Below are positions 36,582 through 45,628 of a stretch of 64,000 nucleotides of DNA, piece after piece. Below the pieces are notes generated by a model. It did no database searches, was not told the origin of the DNA, and worked only from the letters and a program-made list of their open reading frames with translations. The DNA comes from Pseudomonas californiensis (lineage in GTDB: Bacteria > Pseudomonadota > Gammaproteobacteria > Pseudomonadales > Pseudomonadaceae). How positions within the stretch are numbered: position 1 is the stretch's first letter; every line of letters begins with the position of its first letter. The position numbers and the translations under genes were made by a program. Location of the stretch: the NCBI RefSeq assembly GCF_021147775.1, contig NZ_JAGTPK010000006.1:62001-126000 (forward strand), given 5' to 3'.

Positions 36582-37550
36582 ATGACCCGAACACCGCGAA
36601 TCGTTGAACGAACAATCCGATCCCTGGCAGGCTTCGCAGCCGCGCTGGTCTTTTGCGCTTCGCTGCCGGTTCAGGCGCAAGAGACGTTGCGTATCGGCTA
36701 TCAAAAATCCTCGACGCTGATCACTCTGCTGAAGACTCAGGGCACACTCGACAAAGCGCTCGCGCAGCAGAACATCGAGGTGACATGGCACGAGTTCCCC
36801 AGCGGGCTGCCATTGCTGGAGGCCTTGAATGTGGGCAACGTCGACATCAGCGCGGATGTGGCGGACACTGTGCCGATCTTTGCGCAGGCCGCTCAGGCCA
36901 GGCTGACTTATTTTGCTCAGGAAGCGCCCTCGCCTTCTGCCCAGGCAATCATCGTCCACCAGGGCTCGCCCTTGCGTCAGTTGTCCGACCTGAAAGGCAA
37001 GAAGGTCGCGGTCACCAAAGCCGCCGGCGCTCATTATCTGTTGATCTCTGTGCTTGCAAAGGCCGGGCTGGAATTCACCGACATTCAGCCCGCTTACTTG
37101 TCGCCTGCGGACGGCCGCGCAGCCTTCGAGAACAACAAGGTCGACGCCTGGGTGACGTGGGAACCCTTCCTGACCAGCGCCAAACGCCAATTGCCGACCC
37201 GCACCCTGGCCGACGGCAAAGGGCTGGCGAGCTACAAGCGCTATTACCTGACGGGCACTGATTACGCCAGCAAGCATCCGCAGGTGCTCAAGGTGGTGTA
37301 CGACGAGTTGTACAAGACCGGCAACTGGGTGAAAGCCCACCCGCGCGAGGCCGCGCAGATACTCAGCCCGTTGTGGGGCAATCTGGGGCTGGAGACGGTC
37401 GAGGAGGCCAATGCGCATCGCAGCTATCAAATTCAGCCGGTGACGATTGATCAGTTGGGCGAGCAACAGAAGATCGCCGATGCGTTCTTTGCTGCAGGCC
37501 TGCTGCCCAAGGCGGTGGATGCCAAGGACGTCGAAGTCTGGAAGCCCTGA
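36582..37550 (+). CDS. Aliphatic sulfonate-type ABC transporter substrate-binding protein
   Basis: This is a 322-residue SsuA-like periplasmic protein. It has a signal peptide (SLAGFAAALVFCASLPVQAQ, about 14-33) and the family pattern RIGYQKSSTLITLLKTQGTL, SGLPLLEALNVGNVD and NKVDAWVTWEPFL. No ATPase, permease or monooxygenase gene lies beside it, so it must use a transporter encoded elsewhere. An upstream ATG at 36531 is in frame but has no ribosome site; the ATG at 36582 has GAAGAG upstream and gives the leader peptide directly. Confidence 0.82.
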   Translation: MTRTPRIVERTIRSLAGFAAALVFCASLPVQAQETLRIGYQKSSTLITLLKTQGTLDKALAQQNIEVTWHEFPSGLPLLEALNVGNVDISADVADTVPIFAQAAQARLTYFAQEAPSPSAQAIIVHQGSPLRQLSDLKGKKVAVTKAAGAHYLLISVLAKAGLEFTDIQPAYLSPADGRAAFENNKVDAWVTWEPFLTSAKRQLPTRTLADGKGLASYKRYYLTGTDYASKHPQVLKVVYDELYKTGNWVKAHPREAAQILSPLWGNLGLETVEEANAHRSYQIQPVTIDQLGEQQKIADAFFAAGLLPKAVDAKDVEVWKP

Positions 37551-37569
37551 ACAGAAACCTGGCTCTATG

Positions 37570-37598
37570 CTGCCAGCCGGAGCGCTTCCAGCTGGCAG
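37570..37598. terminator. Hairpin between convergent binding-protein and kinase genes
   Basis: An 8-bp inverted repeat, CTGCCAGC/GCTGGCAG, with a 13-nt loop lies between the two stop codons. There is no T-run on either strand, so termination activity is uncertain. Confidence 0.4.
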
Positions 37599-37604
37599 AC
37601 AGTG

Positions 37605-39095
37605 TTAACGAACCGTACGCTCGAGGGCTTTTTTCCAGTCCTGGTAGAGGCCATCCAGATTCGAGCCAGGGGTGGGCTCGAAACGCTCCCGCTGGCGCTC
37701 CAGCGCTTGCAGGCTGAGGTCAGTGGCCCAGATGCCCAGCGCCCTGCCCGCCAAGTGTGCCGCACCGAGTGCTGACACTTCCGGCGAGAGGCTGCGAATG
37801 ACCGGCCGCTGCAACAGGTCAGCGAGAAACTGCATGAGCCAGCGATTGCGCGTTGCACCGCCGTCCACCCACAGCTCTTTGAGCGAGCTGCCGATGTCGG
37901 CCTGCATCGCATCGAACACATCGCGAATCTGATAACCGATCGACTCCAGCGCAGCGCGCAGAATATGCGCACCCGACGTGCCTTCGGTGAGGCCGCAGAT
38001 CAGCCCTCGCGCCTCGGCCTGCCAGTGCGGCGCCCCCAGCCCGGACAGCGCAGGCACAAAGTACACCCCGCCGTTATCGGGTAACTGTGCCGCGTGGTCG
38101 GTCAGCGCATCGAGAGAATCCCCCGCCACCAGCCGCGACGCCCACTGCACTGCCGCCCCGGTGTGCACGATATTGCCTTCCATGGCGTATGTCGGAGTCA
38201 CGCCTTCATGCCAGGCCAGGGTTGTGGACAACCCATGGCTGGAGGCAATCGGGCCGCCCATCGGCGTCATCAAGGACGAACCGGTGCCCAACGTCGCCTT
38301 GACCAGACCCGGCTCGAAACCGCCCTGCCCATAAAGCGCCGCATGCGAGTCGCCGACCATCGACAGCACCGGAATCCCGGCTGCCAGACGACCGAACGCT
38401 GCGGTGTGAGCAAACAGTCCGGCACTGGGTCTGATCGGGGCCAATGCCGCTTCAGGTATCGAGAACAGCGCCAGCAATTCAGGGTCCCATGCGCAGGTCT
38501 GCAAATTGAACAGCTGGGTACGCGCAGCATTGGAATAGTCGGTGGCAAACACCTCGCCCCCGCTGAGTTTCCAGAGCAGCCAGCTGTCCACCGTACCGAG
38601 GCAGATCTCGCCCGCAGCAGCACGGGCATGACCCTGGTCGAGATGATCGAGAATCCAGCGGAATTTACCGGCGGAAAACATCGGGTCCAGCGCCAGCCCG
38701 GTCTTTTCCAGAATCGTCGCCTCATGGCCCTGCGCGTGCAGCTCATTGCACAACGGCAACGAGCGTCGACATTGCCAACTGATGCAGGGTGACAGCGGCT
38801 CGCCACTGATCCGGTCCCAGGCCACCACCGACTCGCGCTGGTTACTGATCGCCAAGGCAGTAATCGGTTGCCCCACCCCGGACAGGCACTCGTCGATGGC
38901 TTGAAGCGTGCTGTGCCAGATCTGCAGTGGGTCCTGCTCCGAGTAGCCGGACTGTGGATGACTGACAGTCAGCGGGCGCGAACCGCGGGCGATGACCTGC
39001 CCCTGTGCATTGACCAGCACCGCCTTGGCGTTGCTGGTGCCTTCGTCTATCGCCAGAATCAACGGTGACGGCGTGTTTGTGGTGGGTTCATTCAT
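37605..39095 (-). CDS. FGGY-family carbohydrate kinase
   Basis: This is a kinase of about 496 residues that phosphorylates a sugar or polyol. It has the N-terminal phosphate loop LAIDEGTSNAKAVLVN, the WQCRR segment, GTGSSLMTP, and the C-terminal FGGY signature around GLTEGTSGAHILRAALESIG. It resembles glycerol- and xylulose-type kinases. Linked split transketolase genes suggest that its product is a ketose phosphate such as xylulose 5-phosphate or a similar compound. A GTG five codons upstream, right after the transketolase stop, is an alternative start. Confidence 0.87.
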   Translation of the reverse strand: MNEPTTNTPSPLILAIDEGTSNAKAVLVNAQGQVIARGSRPLTVSHPQSGYSEQDPLQIWHSTLQAIDECLSGVGQPITALAISNQRESVVAWDRISGEPLSPCISWQCRRSLPLCNELHAQGHEATILEKTGLALDPMFSAGKFRWILDHLDQGHARAAAGEICLGTVDSWLLWKLSGGEVFATDYSNAARTQLFNLQTCAWDPELLALFSIPEAALAPIRPSAGLFAHTAAFGRLAAGIPVLSMVGDSHAALYGQGGFEPGLVKATLGTGSSLMTPMGGPIASSHGLSTTLAWHEGVTPTYAMEGNIVHTGAAVQWASRLVAGDSLDALTDHAAQLPDNGGVYFVPALSGLGAPHWQAEARGLICGLTEGTSGAHILRAALESIGYQIRDVFDAMQADIGSSLKELWVDGGATRNRWLMQFLADLLQRPVIRSLSPEVSALGAAHLAGRALGIWATDLSLQALERQRERFEPTPGSNLDGLYQDWKKALERTVR

Positions 39096-39110
39096 GGTTT
39101 CGAGGCTCAC

Positions 39111-40043
39111 TCAACGCAAACGCAGTGCAGCCGCCGCGATCCCGGCGGCGTCTATGCCATGCAATGCGCGCGTGGGTTCACGTGCGCCAGCCGCAGCATA
39201 CTCGCCGTCACCGATACCCAACCGGATCAGTGCAATACCCAACGCACCTTCGGCAAGAACCTCGGCGACCAGACTGCCCAGCCCGCCATTGATATTGTGC
39301 TCTTCGACCGTGACCACGCCCCGCGTGCCTGACAAGGCGCTCAGCAACACATCGCGCTGCAACGGTCGGATCGACGACAGATTGATGACCTGAGCCTCAA
39401 TCCCCTGTTCCGCCAATAGCGCTGCAGCGTCCACCGCTTCGTGCACCACCGACCCTAGGGCGACGATGCTGACGTCTTTGCCGGTGCGCAGAATATCTAC
39501 CTGCCCGGGGACAAAACGGTAGCTGGCGTCGTGCAGCTCAGGCAATGCCTTGCCGTCGAGGCGAATGTACACCGGGCCATTGTGGCGCAACGCGTAGTCG
39601 GCAATCTGTCGGCATTCCAACGGATCGGACGGGGCAAAGATCTGCACGTTGCCGAAGCCACGCATCACGGAAATGTCGTCGAGGCTGTGGTGGGTGCTCG
39701 CCAGCGGACCGTAACTGGTCCCGGCATTGAGGCCGAACATCTTGACGTTGGCGTGGTTGTAGCAGACGTCCACCTTGATCTGCTCGTTGGCACGAGAAAT
39801 CAGAAACGGCGCGGCGTTGCAGGTGGCGGCGATCTTGCCACCCAACGCCAGCCCGGCAGCGACGCTGACCAGTGATTGCTCGGCGATCCCTACGTTGATG
39901 ACCCGCTCCGGATAACGCTGCATGAACGGTCCGATCTTGGCGGTGGATGTCGAGTCGCTGACCACCGGCACCACATCCAGACCCTCCTCGACGGCGGCAA
40001 TGAACGCCTCCACCATGACACTGGCCAAATGTTCACTCGCCAT
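39111..40043 (-). CDS. Transketolase, C-terminal subunit
   Basis: This is a 310-residue protein holding the pyrimidine-binding and C-terminal domains of transketolase: VINVGIAEQSLVSVAAGLAL (with the catalytic glutamate), ASTHHSLDDISVMR and VEEHNINGGLGSLVAE. It needs the partner subunit encoded just upstream (11-nt overlap) to make a working thiamine-diphosphate enzyme. Split transketolases of this kind occur in specialised sugar pathways, for example one for apulose 4-phosphate. Confidence 0.9.
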   Translation of the reverse strand: MASEHLASVMVEAFIAAVEEGLDVVPVVSDSTSTAKIGPFMQRYPERVINVGIAEQSLVSVAAGLALGGKIAATCNAAPFLISRANEQIKVDVCYNHANVKMFGLNAGTSYGPLASTHHSLDDISVMRGFGNVQIFAPSDPLECRQIADYALRHNGPVYIRLDGKALPELHDASYRFVPGQVDILRTGKDVSIVALGSVVHEAVDAAALLAEQGIEAQVINLSSIRPLQRDVLLSALSGTRGVVTVEEHNINGGLGSLVAEVLAEGALGIALIRLGIGDGEYAAAGAREPTRALHGIDAAGIAAAALRLR

Positions 40044-40869
40044 GATTCAACTCCTCCAGTGCCGCGCTGATTTCATCACCCTTCGGTACACGGTGGTGCC
40101 ACTCGGGACGACCTTCGATAAACGACACGCCCTTGCCTTTTATGGTGTGAGCGATCAGTACCTGAGGCTTGCCTTTGTGGGTCTGCATCTGCTCCAGACT
40201 CTCCACCAGTTGGCCAACATCGTTGCCGTCACACTCACTGACGGAGAAGCCAAATGCGGCCCATTTAACGTCCAGAGGGTCGAGCGGCATGATCTCTGCC
40301 GTCAGCCCGGCGAGCTGCAGTTTGTTCTTGTCAACAATCACGAACAGGTTGTCCAGGCCGTATTTGGCCGCCGCCATGGCCGCCTCCCAGTTAGAGCCTT
40401 CGGCCAGTTCGCCGTCGCCGGTCAGCACATAAATGCGCCGCGCACTGCCAGACATCTTCGCCGCCAGCGCCAGCCCTACTGCTACCGGCAAGCCATGGCC
40501 CAGTGCTCCGGTGTTGAGCTCGATGCCCGGAGTCTTCTGGCGCACCGGGTGACCCGGCAGATGGGAATTAAAATGCTGATAGGTGGGCAGCCATTCCTTG
40601 GGAATGTACCCGGCCTGAGCCAGACAACAATACAAGCCGCCCACGCCATGGCCCTTGCTCTGAATATAAATATCGCGCTGCGGGTCTTCGGTGCGCTCCG
40701 GGCCGGTGTTGAGTATCCGGAAATACAGTGTGGCCAGAATATCGGTTTCTGAAAGATCTGCGCCGGTGTGTCCTCCCGCCGGTGACTCGGCGTTCAGGGT
40801 AATCACCAGGCGCCGGATCAGGCGGGCCTGTTCTTTGATCTGCTGGGCGTCGTACTGAAAGGCGTTCAT
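40033..40869 (-). CDS. Transketolase, N-terminal subunit
   Basis: This is a 278-residue protein with the thiamine-diphosphate domain of transketolase. It has SPAGGHTGADLSETDIL, SKGHGVGGLYCCLAQ and GALGHGLPVAVGLAL, plus the metal/cofactor motif GDGELAEGSNWEA followed by VDKNKLQ. It is the first gene of the minus-strand unit transketolase-N, transketolase-C, kinase, and faces the transporter operon across a 358-nt promoter region. Confidence 0.9.
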   Translation of the reverse strand: MNAFQYDAQQIKEQARLIRRLVITLNAESPAGGHTGADLSETDILATLYFRILNTGPERTEDPQRDIYIQSKGHGVGGLYCCLAQAGYIPKEWLPTYQHFNSHLPGHPVRQKTPGIELNTGALGHGLPVAVGLALAAKMSGSARRIYVLTGDGELAEGSNWEAAMAAAKYGLDNLFVIVDKNKLQLAGLTAEIMPLDPLDVKWAAFGFSVSECDGNDVGQLVESLEQMQTHKGKPQVLIAHTIKGKGVSFIEGRPEWHHRVPKGDEISAALEELNHGE

Positions 40870-40921
40870 GCAGCGGCTCCTGTGGGCTGACCACGCGGGA
40901 TTGAAGCGTTCAATGCTGCTT

Positions 40922-40935
40922 TGAATATTTATTCA
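40922..40935. promoter_or_regulatory. Operator-like dyad, left copy
   Basis: TGAATATTTATTCA has perfect 5-bp arms (TGAAT/ATTCA) around ATTT. It lies 53 nt upstream of the transketolase-N start. A near copy stands before the transporter operon. The SorC-type regulator of the locus is the likely binder. Confidence 0.55.
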
Positions 40936-41170
40936 GCATTGACAATATATTTCTATTTAGACGCTGTTCGGCCGACAGGTCAAGAGAGACACGCGTTGAA
41001 AAGATGAAATATTCCTACCGGTGGTCGCTGTCCCTTGAGGGCTGACAGGACGTTCGCGTCTCTGGATCGGGGGTTGCAGGCGCAACAGATCCAACGAGGC
41101 ACTGCATGCAGAAAATTAAACCGCTTGACTTTATGTCGCCAGAAACGGAACCTGAATTAACAGTCAAGTA

Positions 41171-41184
41171 TGCATAAATATTCA
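41171..41184. promoter_or_regulatory. Operator-like dyad, right copy
   Basis: TGCATAAATATTCA is the inverted left copy with 12 of 14 bases equal. It lies 44 nt before the permease start. The two copies in opposite orientation would let one regulator control both divergent units. Confidence 0.5.
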
Positions 41185-41227
41185 TGATGTCTGAAGACCT
41201 CCAAAAAAAATAAATCGGGAGAACACT

Positions 41228-42232
41228 GTGGACGCTAAAGCCTCTGTCCATCAGGCCACCGCCAAGCCGTCCGGCCGTGCGCGATTGCTCAAACTGCTGC
41301 CCAACAACATCGGCGGCCCGTTGATCGGCCTCGCACTGCTGGTGCTGGTCTTCTCCTTCAGCTCCGAATTCTTTTTCTCACTGCGTAACGGCTTGAACAT
41401 TCTTGATCAAGTGACCGTGCTGGGCATTCTTGCCATCGGCATGACGGCGGTGATCGTGATCGGCGGGATCGACCTGTCGGTGGGCTCGGTGCTGGCCTTT
41501 TCGATGATGATGCTCGGCTGGCTGTATCAGGATCAGGGCTTGCCACTGGGCCTCGCGATTCCGGTGTCGATTGCCACCGGCATGCTGGCCGGCCTGGTCT
41601 CCGGGCTGCTGATTTCCTATGCCAGGCTGCCCGCCTTTATCGCGACGCTGACCATGATGTCGGTAGCGCGCGGCCTGGCGAACATCCTTACCGAAGGTCG
41701 GCAGATCGTGGGGTACCCGGACTGGTTCACCAGCCTCGCTACCGTGCGGCATTTCGGCTTTCTCTCGGCAACCGTCGGACTGTTTCTGGTCATGCTGGTG
41801 GCGGCCTGGGTGTTCCTACGTTTTCGTGCCGGCGGCCGCAATCTTTACGCCATCGGCGGCAGCCCGGAAGTGGCGCGCCTGTCCGGCATCAAGGTTCGCG
41901 CAATCACCTTGTGGGTGTATGCCATCAGCGGCGCACTGGCCGGGATTGCCGCTGTGACCATGGCCGCCCGCCTCGACTCTTCACAACCCAGCGCAGGTCT
42001 GACCCTGGAACTGGATGCCATTGCCGCAGTAGTGATTGGCGGCGCCAGCCTCAGCGGCGGCGTCGGCAGTGTCGGTGGCACTCTGGTGGGCGTGCTGATC
42101 ATCGGCGTGCTGCGCAATGGCCTGAATCTGCTGGGTGTTTCTCCCTTTATTCAACAGGTGGTCATCGGCGTGGTCATTGCCCTTGCCGTCACCATTGATA
42201 CATTGCGTCGCCGTTCCAACACCGCTCGATAA
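41228..42232 (+). CDS. Sugar ABC transporter permease, RbsC type
   Basis: This is a 334-residue membrane protein with about ten helices. It shows the family segments LAIGMTAVIVIGGIDLSVGS (about 75-94), GRNLYAIGGSPEVARLSGI and AAVVIGGASLSGGVGSVGGT. A GTG start is used, with GGGAGA 5 nt before it. It is the first gene of the transporter operon, with a binding protein and a double ATPase downstream. The substrate is probably a pentose, tetrose or polyol. Confidence 0.9.
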   Translation: MDAKASVHQATAKPSGRARLLKLLPNNIGGPLIGLALLVLVFSFSSEFFFSLRNGLNILDQVTVLGILAIGMTAVIVIGGIDLSVGSVLAFSMMMLGWLYQDQGLPLGLAIPVSIATGMLAGLVSGLLISYARLPAFIATLTMMSVARGLANILTEGRQIVGYPDWFTSLATVRHFGFLSATVGLFLVMLVAAWVFLRFRAGGRNLYAIGGSPEVARLSGIKVRAITLWVYAISGALAGIAAVTMAARLDSSQPSAGLTLELDAIAAVVIGGASLSGGVGSVGGTLVGVLIIGVLRNGLNLLGVSPFIQQVVIGVVIALAVTIDTLRRRSNTAR

Positions 42233-42295
42233 GCTGTCCCGTTTTGCGTTTGATCCTTGTTGACACCACCAAAAATAAAATCAGGAGTCACCGCC

Positions 42296-43228
42296 ATGTT
42301 CATGACCAAAAAACTGCTGCTTGCGACGGCCTTGGCCGCTGCCACCCTCACCACTGCCGGGTCGACCTGGGCGAAGGAGCTGACCATCGGGCTGGCCGTC
42401 GCCAACCTTCAGGCCGACTTCTTCAACCAGATCAAACAGTCAGTTGAAGCAGAAGGTAAAGCCAGGGGCATCAAGATCATCACTGTCGATGCGCAAGGCA
42501 ACTCGTCGACCCAGGTCAGCCAGATCGAAGACCTGATCACACGCAAGATCGACGCTTTGATCTACATCCCCGCTGGTGCAACCGCCGCTGGTGTCCCGGT
42601 AAAAGCCGCCAAGGCTGCAGGCATTCCGGTCATTGCCGTTGACCGTAACGCGCCTGACGCACCGGGCGACACGTTCATTGCCAGCGACAGCGTGGCGGGC
42701 GCGCGCAGCCTGGCCGAGTACGTGGGCAAAGTAACCAACGGCAAGGGCCGTATCGCCATCCTCCAGGGCCAGTTGGGGACCACCCCTGAAAACGATCGGG
42801 CCAAGGGCTTTCAGGAAGGTCTGAAAGGCTTTCCCGACCTGAAAGTCGTGGCCGAGCAGCCTGCAGAATGGGCACAGGACAAAGGCTTTGCCGTGGCTCA
42901 GGACCTGTTGCAGCGTGACCCGAATATCACCGTATTCTTCGGCCGCGCCGACGCCATGGCACTGGGTGCCGCGCAGGCGGTGAAGGTTGCCAACCTGGCA
43001 CAACCCGTCGTCATCGTCGGTTTCGACGGCGACGTGGCGGGCCTCAAGGCGGTCAACAGCGGCGTGCTGCAAGCGACCATGACCCAGCAGACCCAGAAAA
43101 TGGGCCGTATGGCCGTCGCCTCGGCAGTCGATCTCAAGGAAGGCAAGGCAGTACCCAAGGAACAATTGCTGGAAACGGTACTGACCACCAAGGAAAACGT
43201 TGCGCCTTTCCTGCAACAGCATCCCTGA
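42296..43228 (+). CDS. Sugar ABC transporter substrate-binding protein, RbsB type
   Basis: This is a 310-residue periplasmic protein with a signal peptide (LLLATALAAATLTTAGSTWA, about 6-25). The family pattern includes IGLAVANLQADFFNQIKQSV, VDAQGNSSTQVSQIEDLI and VIAVDRNAPDAPG, with GFDGDVAGLKAV near the end. An upstream in-frame ATG is rejected since AGGAG lies 8 nt before 42296. It presents the sugar to the permease. Confidence 0.9.
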   Translation: MFMTKKLLLATALAAATLTTAGSTWAKELTIGLAVANLQADFFNQIKQSVEAEGKARGIKIITVDAQGNSSTQVSQIEDLITRKIDALIYIPAGATAAGVPVKAAKAAGIPVIAVDRNAPDAPGDTFIASDSVAGARSLAEYVGKVTNGKGRIAILQGQLGTTPENDRAKGFQEGLKGFPDLKVVAEQPAEWAQDKGFAVAQDLLQRDPNITVFFGRADAMALGAAQAVKVANLAQPVVIVGFDGDVAGLKAVNSGVLQATMTQQTQKMGRMAVASAVDLKEGKAVPKEQLLETVLTTKENVAPFLQQHP

Positions 43229-43242
43229 GTCGAGAGGTCGGT

Positions 43243-44772
43243 ATGCAAGCAGCTCTTGATAGTAATCAGCCTCAACGCCCGCAAGCCGATTCACCGGCCG
43301 TGCTGTGCCTGCGCAACATCGGCAAGTCCTACGGCCCGGTCAAGGTGCTTGCGCAGATCAACGTCGACGTTCAGCCCGGTGAGGTGCTGGCCCTGCTCGG
43401 CGAGAACGGCGCGGGCAAATCAACTCTGTCGTCGATCATCGCAGGTCTCGTGCAGCCCGAAACGGGTGGCTCCATGACCTGGCTTGGCGAAGACTATGCG
43501 CCGGCCTCGCCGGGCGCGGCGCTGGCTGCAGGCATCGGTTTGATCCATCAAGAGATTCGCTTGCTGCCACAACTGTCGATTGCCGAAAACATCTTTGTCG
43601 GTCGCCTGCCCATGCGTCACGGGCGGGTCGACCGCGACTACATCGAGGCTCAGGCGCAAAAGCAATTGCAGCGCCTGGGTCTGAACGTCTCGGCTTCGCG
43701 CAAGGTAGAAGGCCTGAGCGTCGCCGCACAACAGCTGGTGGAAATCGCCAAGGCCCTGACCCTGAACGCGCGTTTGCTGATTCTTGACGAACCCACTGCT
43801 GCCCTGGGTGGCGAGGAAACCGAGCTGCTGTTCAAGCAGGTCGAACGCCTCAAGGCCGAAGGCGTTTCCTTCATCTACATCAGCCACCGGCTGGAAGAGA
43901 TTGCCAGGATCGCCGACCGCATTCTGGTGCTGCGTGATGGTCAGCAGATCGCCCTGCACGCCACGGCACAAGTGCCTGTGCGCGAGCTGGTCGAAGACAT
44001 GGTCGGGCGCAGCCTGGACCGGATCTTCCCTGCCCTGCAAGCACCACAGGAACGCGTGATGTTGCAGGTCAAGGACCTGACCTGCCGGGAGTTTGCGCTG
44101 CATGGGATCGACTTCAGCGTGCGTGCCGGTGAGGTGTTCGGCATCGCGGGAGTGGTCGGCGCAGGTCGCACCGAGCTGGTTCGGGTGATCGCTGGCGCTG
44201 CCCATGACATTCACGGGCAAATGCAGTTGGATGGACAAACACGCAAGCTGCGCTCGCCATCGGAAGCGATCCAGGCGGGTGTGGTGCTGGTGCCAGAGGA
44301 CCGCAAGCAACAAGGCGTGGTGGTCGAGCATCGGATCGAAGACAACCTGGTCTACGGCAACACCGACCTGCTGCACAGCGGCAGTTGGGTGATGCCTGGG
44401 CGCCTGCGCGAGTTTGCCCAGAAAGCGGTATCTCGACTGGGCGTCAAAGGTGCACCTGAACAGCGGATTGGCAGCCTGTCGGGCGGTAATCAGCAGAAAG
44501 TCATCATCGCCAAGTGGCTGGCACGCAACCCCAAGGTGTTCATTCTCGATGAGCCGACCCGAGGCATCGACGTCGGTGCGCGGGCGGCCATTTATGAAGT
44601 GATTGCCGAGTTGGCAGCCAATGGCATGGCGGTGATCGTGGTCAGTTCCGATCTGGACGAAGTGCTCGGTCTGTCGCATCGGGTCATGGTCATGAGCCGT
44701 GGTCGGCAGATGGGCATTCTTGAGCGCGGCGAGGCCACTCCAGTGTCGGTCATGGAAATGGCCACCGCCTGA
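43243..44772 (+). CDS. Sugar ABC transporter double ATPase, RbsA type
   Basis: This is a 509-residue protein with two ATPase domains. The first has Walker A GENGAGKST (53-61), a signature-like LSVAAQQLVEIAKAL and Walker B LLILDEPTAALGG. The second has the usual degenerate Walker A GVVGAGRTE, signature LSGGNQQKVIIAKWL and FILDEPTRGIDVGA. It follows the binding-protein gene by 14 nt and completes the importer. Confidence 0.92.
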   Translation: MQAALDSNQPQRPQADSPAVLCLRNIGKSYGPVKVLAQINVDVQPGEVLALLGENGAGKSTLSSIIAGLVQPETGGSMTWLGEDYAPASPGAALAAGIGLIHQEIRLLPQLSIAENIFVGRLPMRHGRVDRDYIEAQAQKQLQRLGLNVSASRKVEGLSVAAQQLVEIAKALTLNARLLILDEPTAALGGEETELLFKQVERLKAEGVSFIYISHRLEEIARIADRILVLRDGQQIALHATAQVPVRELVEDMVGRSLDRIFPALQAPQERVMLQVKDLTCREFALHGIDFSVRAGEVFGIAGVVGAGRTELVRVIAGAAHDIHGQMQLDGQTRKLRSPSEAIQAGVVLVPEDRKQQGVVVEHRIEDNLVYGNTDLLHSGSWVMPGRLREFAQKAVSRLGVKGAPEQRIGSLSGGNQQKVIIAKWLARNPKVFILDEPTRGIDVGARAAIYEVIAELAANGMAVIVVSSDLDEVLGLSHRVMVMSRGRQMGILERGEATPVSVMEMATA

Positions 44773-44831
44773 ATTGCACACATAACAGTGGCACACACAA
44801 TAACAAGCCAGTTCATACCGCGGAGTGACTC

Positions 44832-45596
44832 ATGCAACTTTTTCGTCTTGATGGTCAGGTAGCGTTCGTCACCGGCGCAGGCAGCGGCATTGGCCAGGCC
44901 ATTGCTGTCGGGCTGGCGCAAGCCGGCGCCGATGTCGCCTGCTTCGACTTGCCTGCCAGCCCCGGCATCAACAGCACCGTCGAACGGATCAGTGCGCTGG
45001 GCCGTCGTGCGCTGGCGCTAAGCGGCACCGTCACCGACCGTACCGCGCTGGATGCCGCCGTGGCTCGCGCCGAAGCCGAACTTGGCGAACTCAGCGTGGC
45101 GGTCAACTGCGCCGGAATCGCCAATGCACAGGCCGCAGAAGAGTTGGAGTTGCAGCGCTGGCAGACCATGCTGGACATCAACCTGACCGGTATTTTTCTC
45201 AGTTGCCAGGCGCAGGCCGCCGTGATGCTGCCGCGTGGCAAGGGAGCCATCGTCAACATTGCCTCGATGTCCGGCAGCATCGTGAACCGCGGTCTGCTGC
45301 AAGCGCATTACAACGCGTCCAAAGCCGGCGTCATCCACCTGAGCAAAAGCCTGGCCATGGAATGGGCGGACAAAGGCCTGCGCGTCAACTGCATCAGCCC
45401 CGGCTATACCGCCACGCCGATGAACTCGCGCCCAGAAGTGGCCGAACAAGTGAAGATCTTCGAACAGACCACGCCCATGGGCCGCATGGCCAGTGTCGAG
45501 GAAATGGTCGGCCCGGCGATCTTTCTGGTCACTCAGGCATCGTCCTTCTGCACCGGCGTCGACCTGTTGGTCGACGGTGGTTTTGTCTGCTGGTAA
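44832..45596 (+). CDS. Short-chain dehydrogenase/reductase (254 aa), first
   Basis: This is an NAD(P)-dependent oxidoreductase of the classical SDR family. It has the cofactor motif TGAGSGIGQ (about 15), NCAGIA, catalytic Ser in ASMSGSIVN, the Tyr-x-x-x-Lys pair in HYNASKAG, and SPGYTATPM. It probably oxidises a polyol or sugar taken up by the adjacent transporter. It lies 59 nt after the ATPase gene with GGAG upstream. The exact substrate is not clear. Confidence 0.87.
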   Translation: MQLFRLDGQVAFVTGAGSGIGQAIAVGLAQAGADVACFDLPASPGINSTVERISALGRRALALSGTVTDRTALDAAVARAEAELGELSVAVNCAGIANAQAAEELELQRWQTMLDINLTGIFLSCQAQAAVMLPRGKGAIVNIASMSGSIVNRGLLQAHYNASKAGVIHLSKSLAMEWADKGLRVNCISPGYTATPMNSRPEVAEQVKIFEQTTPMGRMASVEEMVGPAIFLVTQASSFCTGVDLLVDGGFVCW

Positions 45597-45628
45597 GCCA
45601 ACCCCTGCACGCAAGCGGAGATTTATTC

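Larger units (their letters stand above)
40870..41227. promoter_or_regulatory. Divergent promoter region of the sugar locus
   Basis: These 358 non-coding, AT-rich bases separate the transketolase/kinase unit from the ABC transporter unit. Two related dyads listed separately lie near each end. No gene is supported here. Confidence 0.6.

Noticed and set aside
36522..37466. 314-codon frame antisense to the sulfonate-type binding protein
   Set aside because: The plus-strand product has a signal peptide and clear family motifs; the antisense product has none.
43420..44796. 458-codon frame antisense to the RbsA-type ATPase
   Set aside because: Shadow of a gene with two full sets of ATPase motifs.
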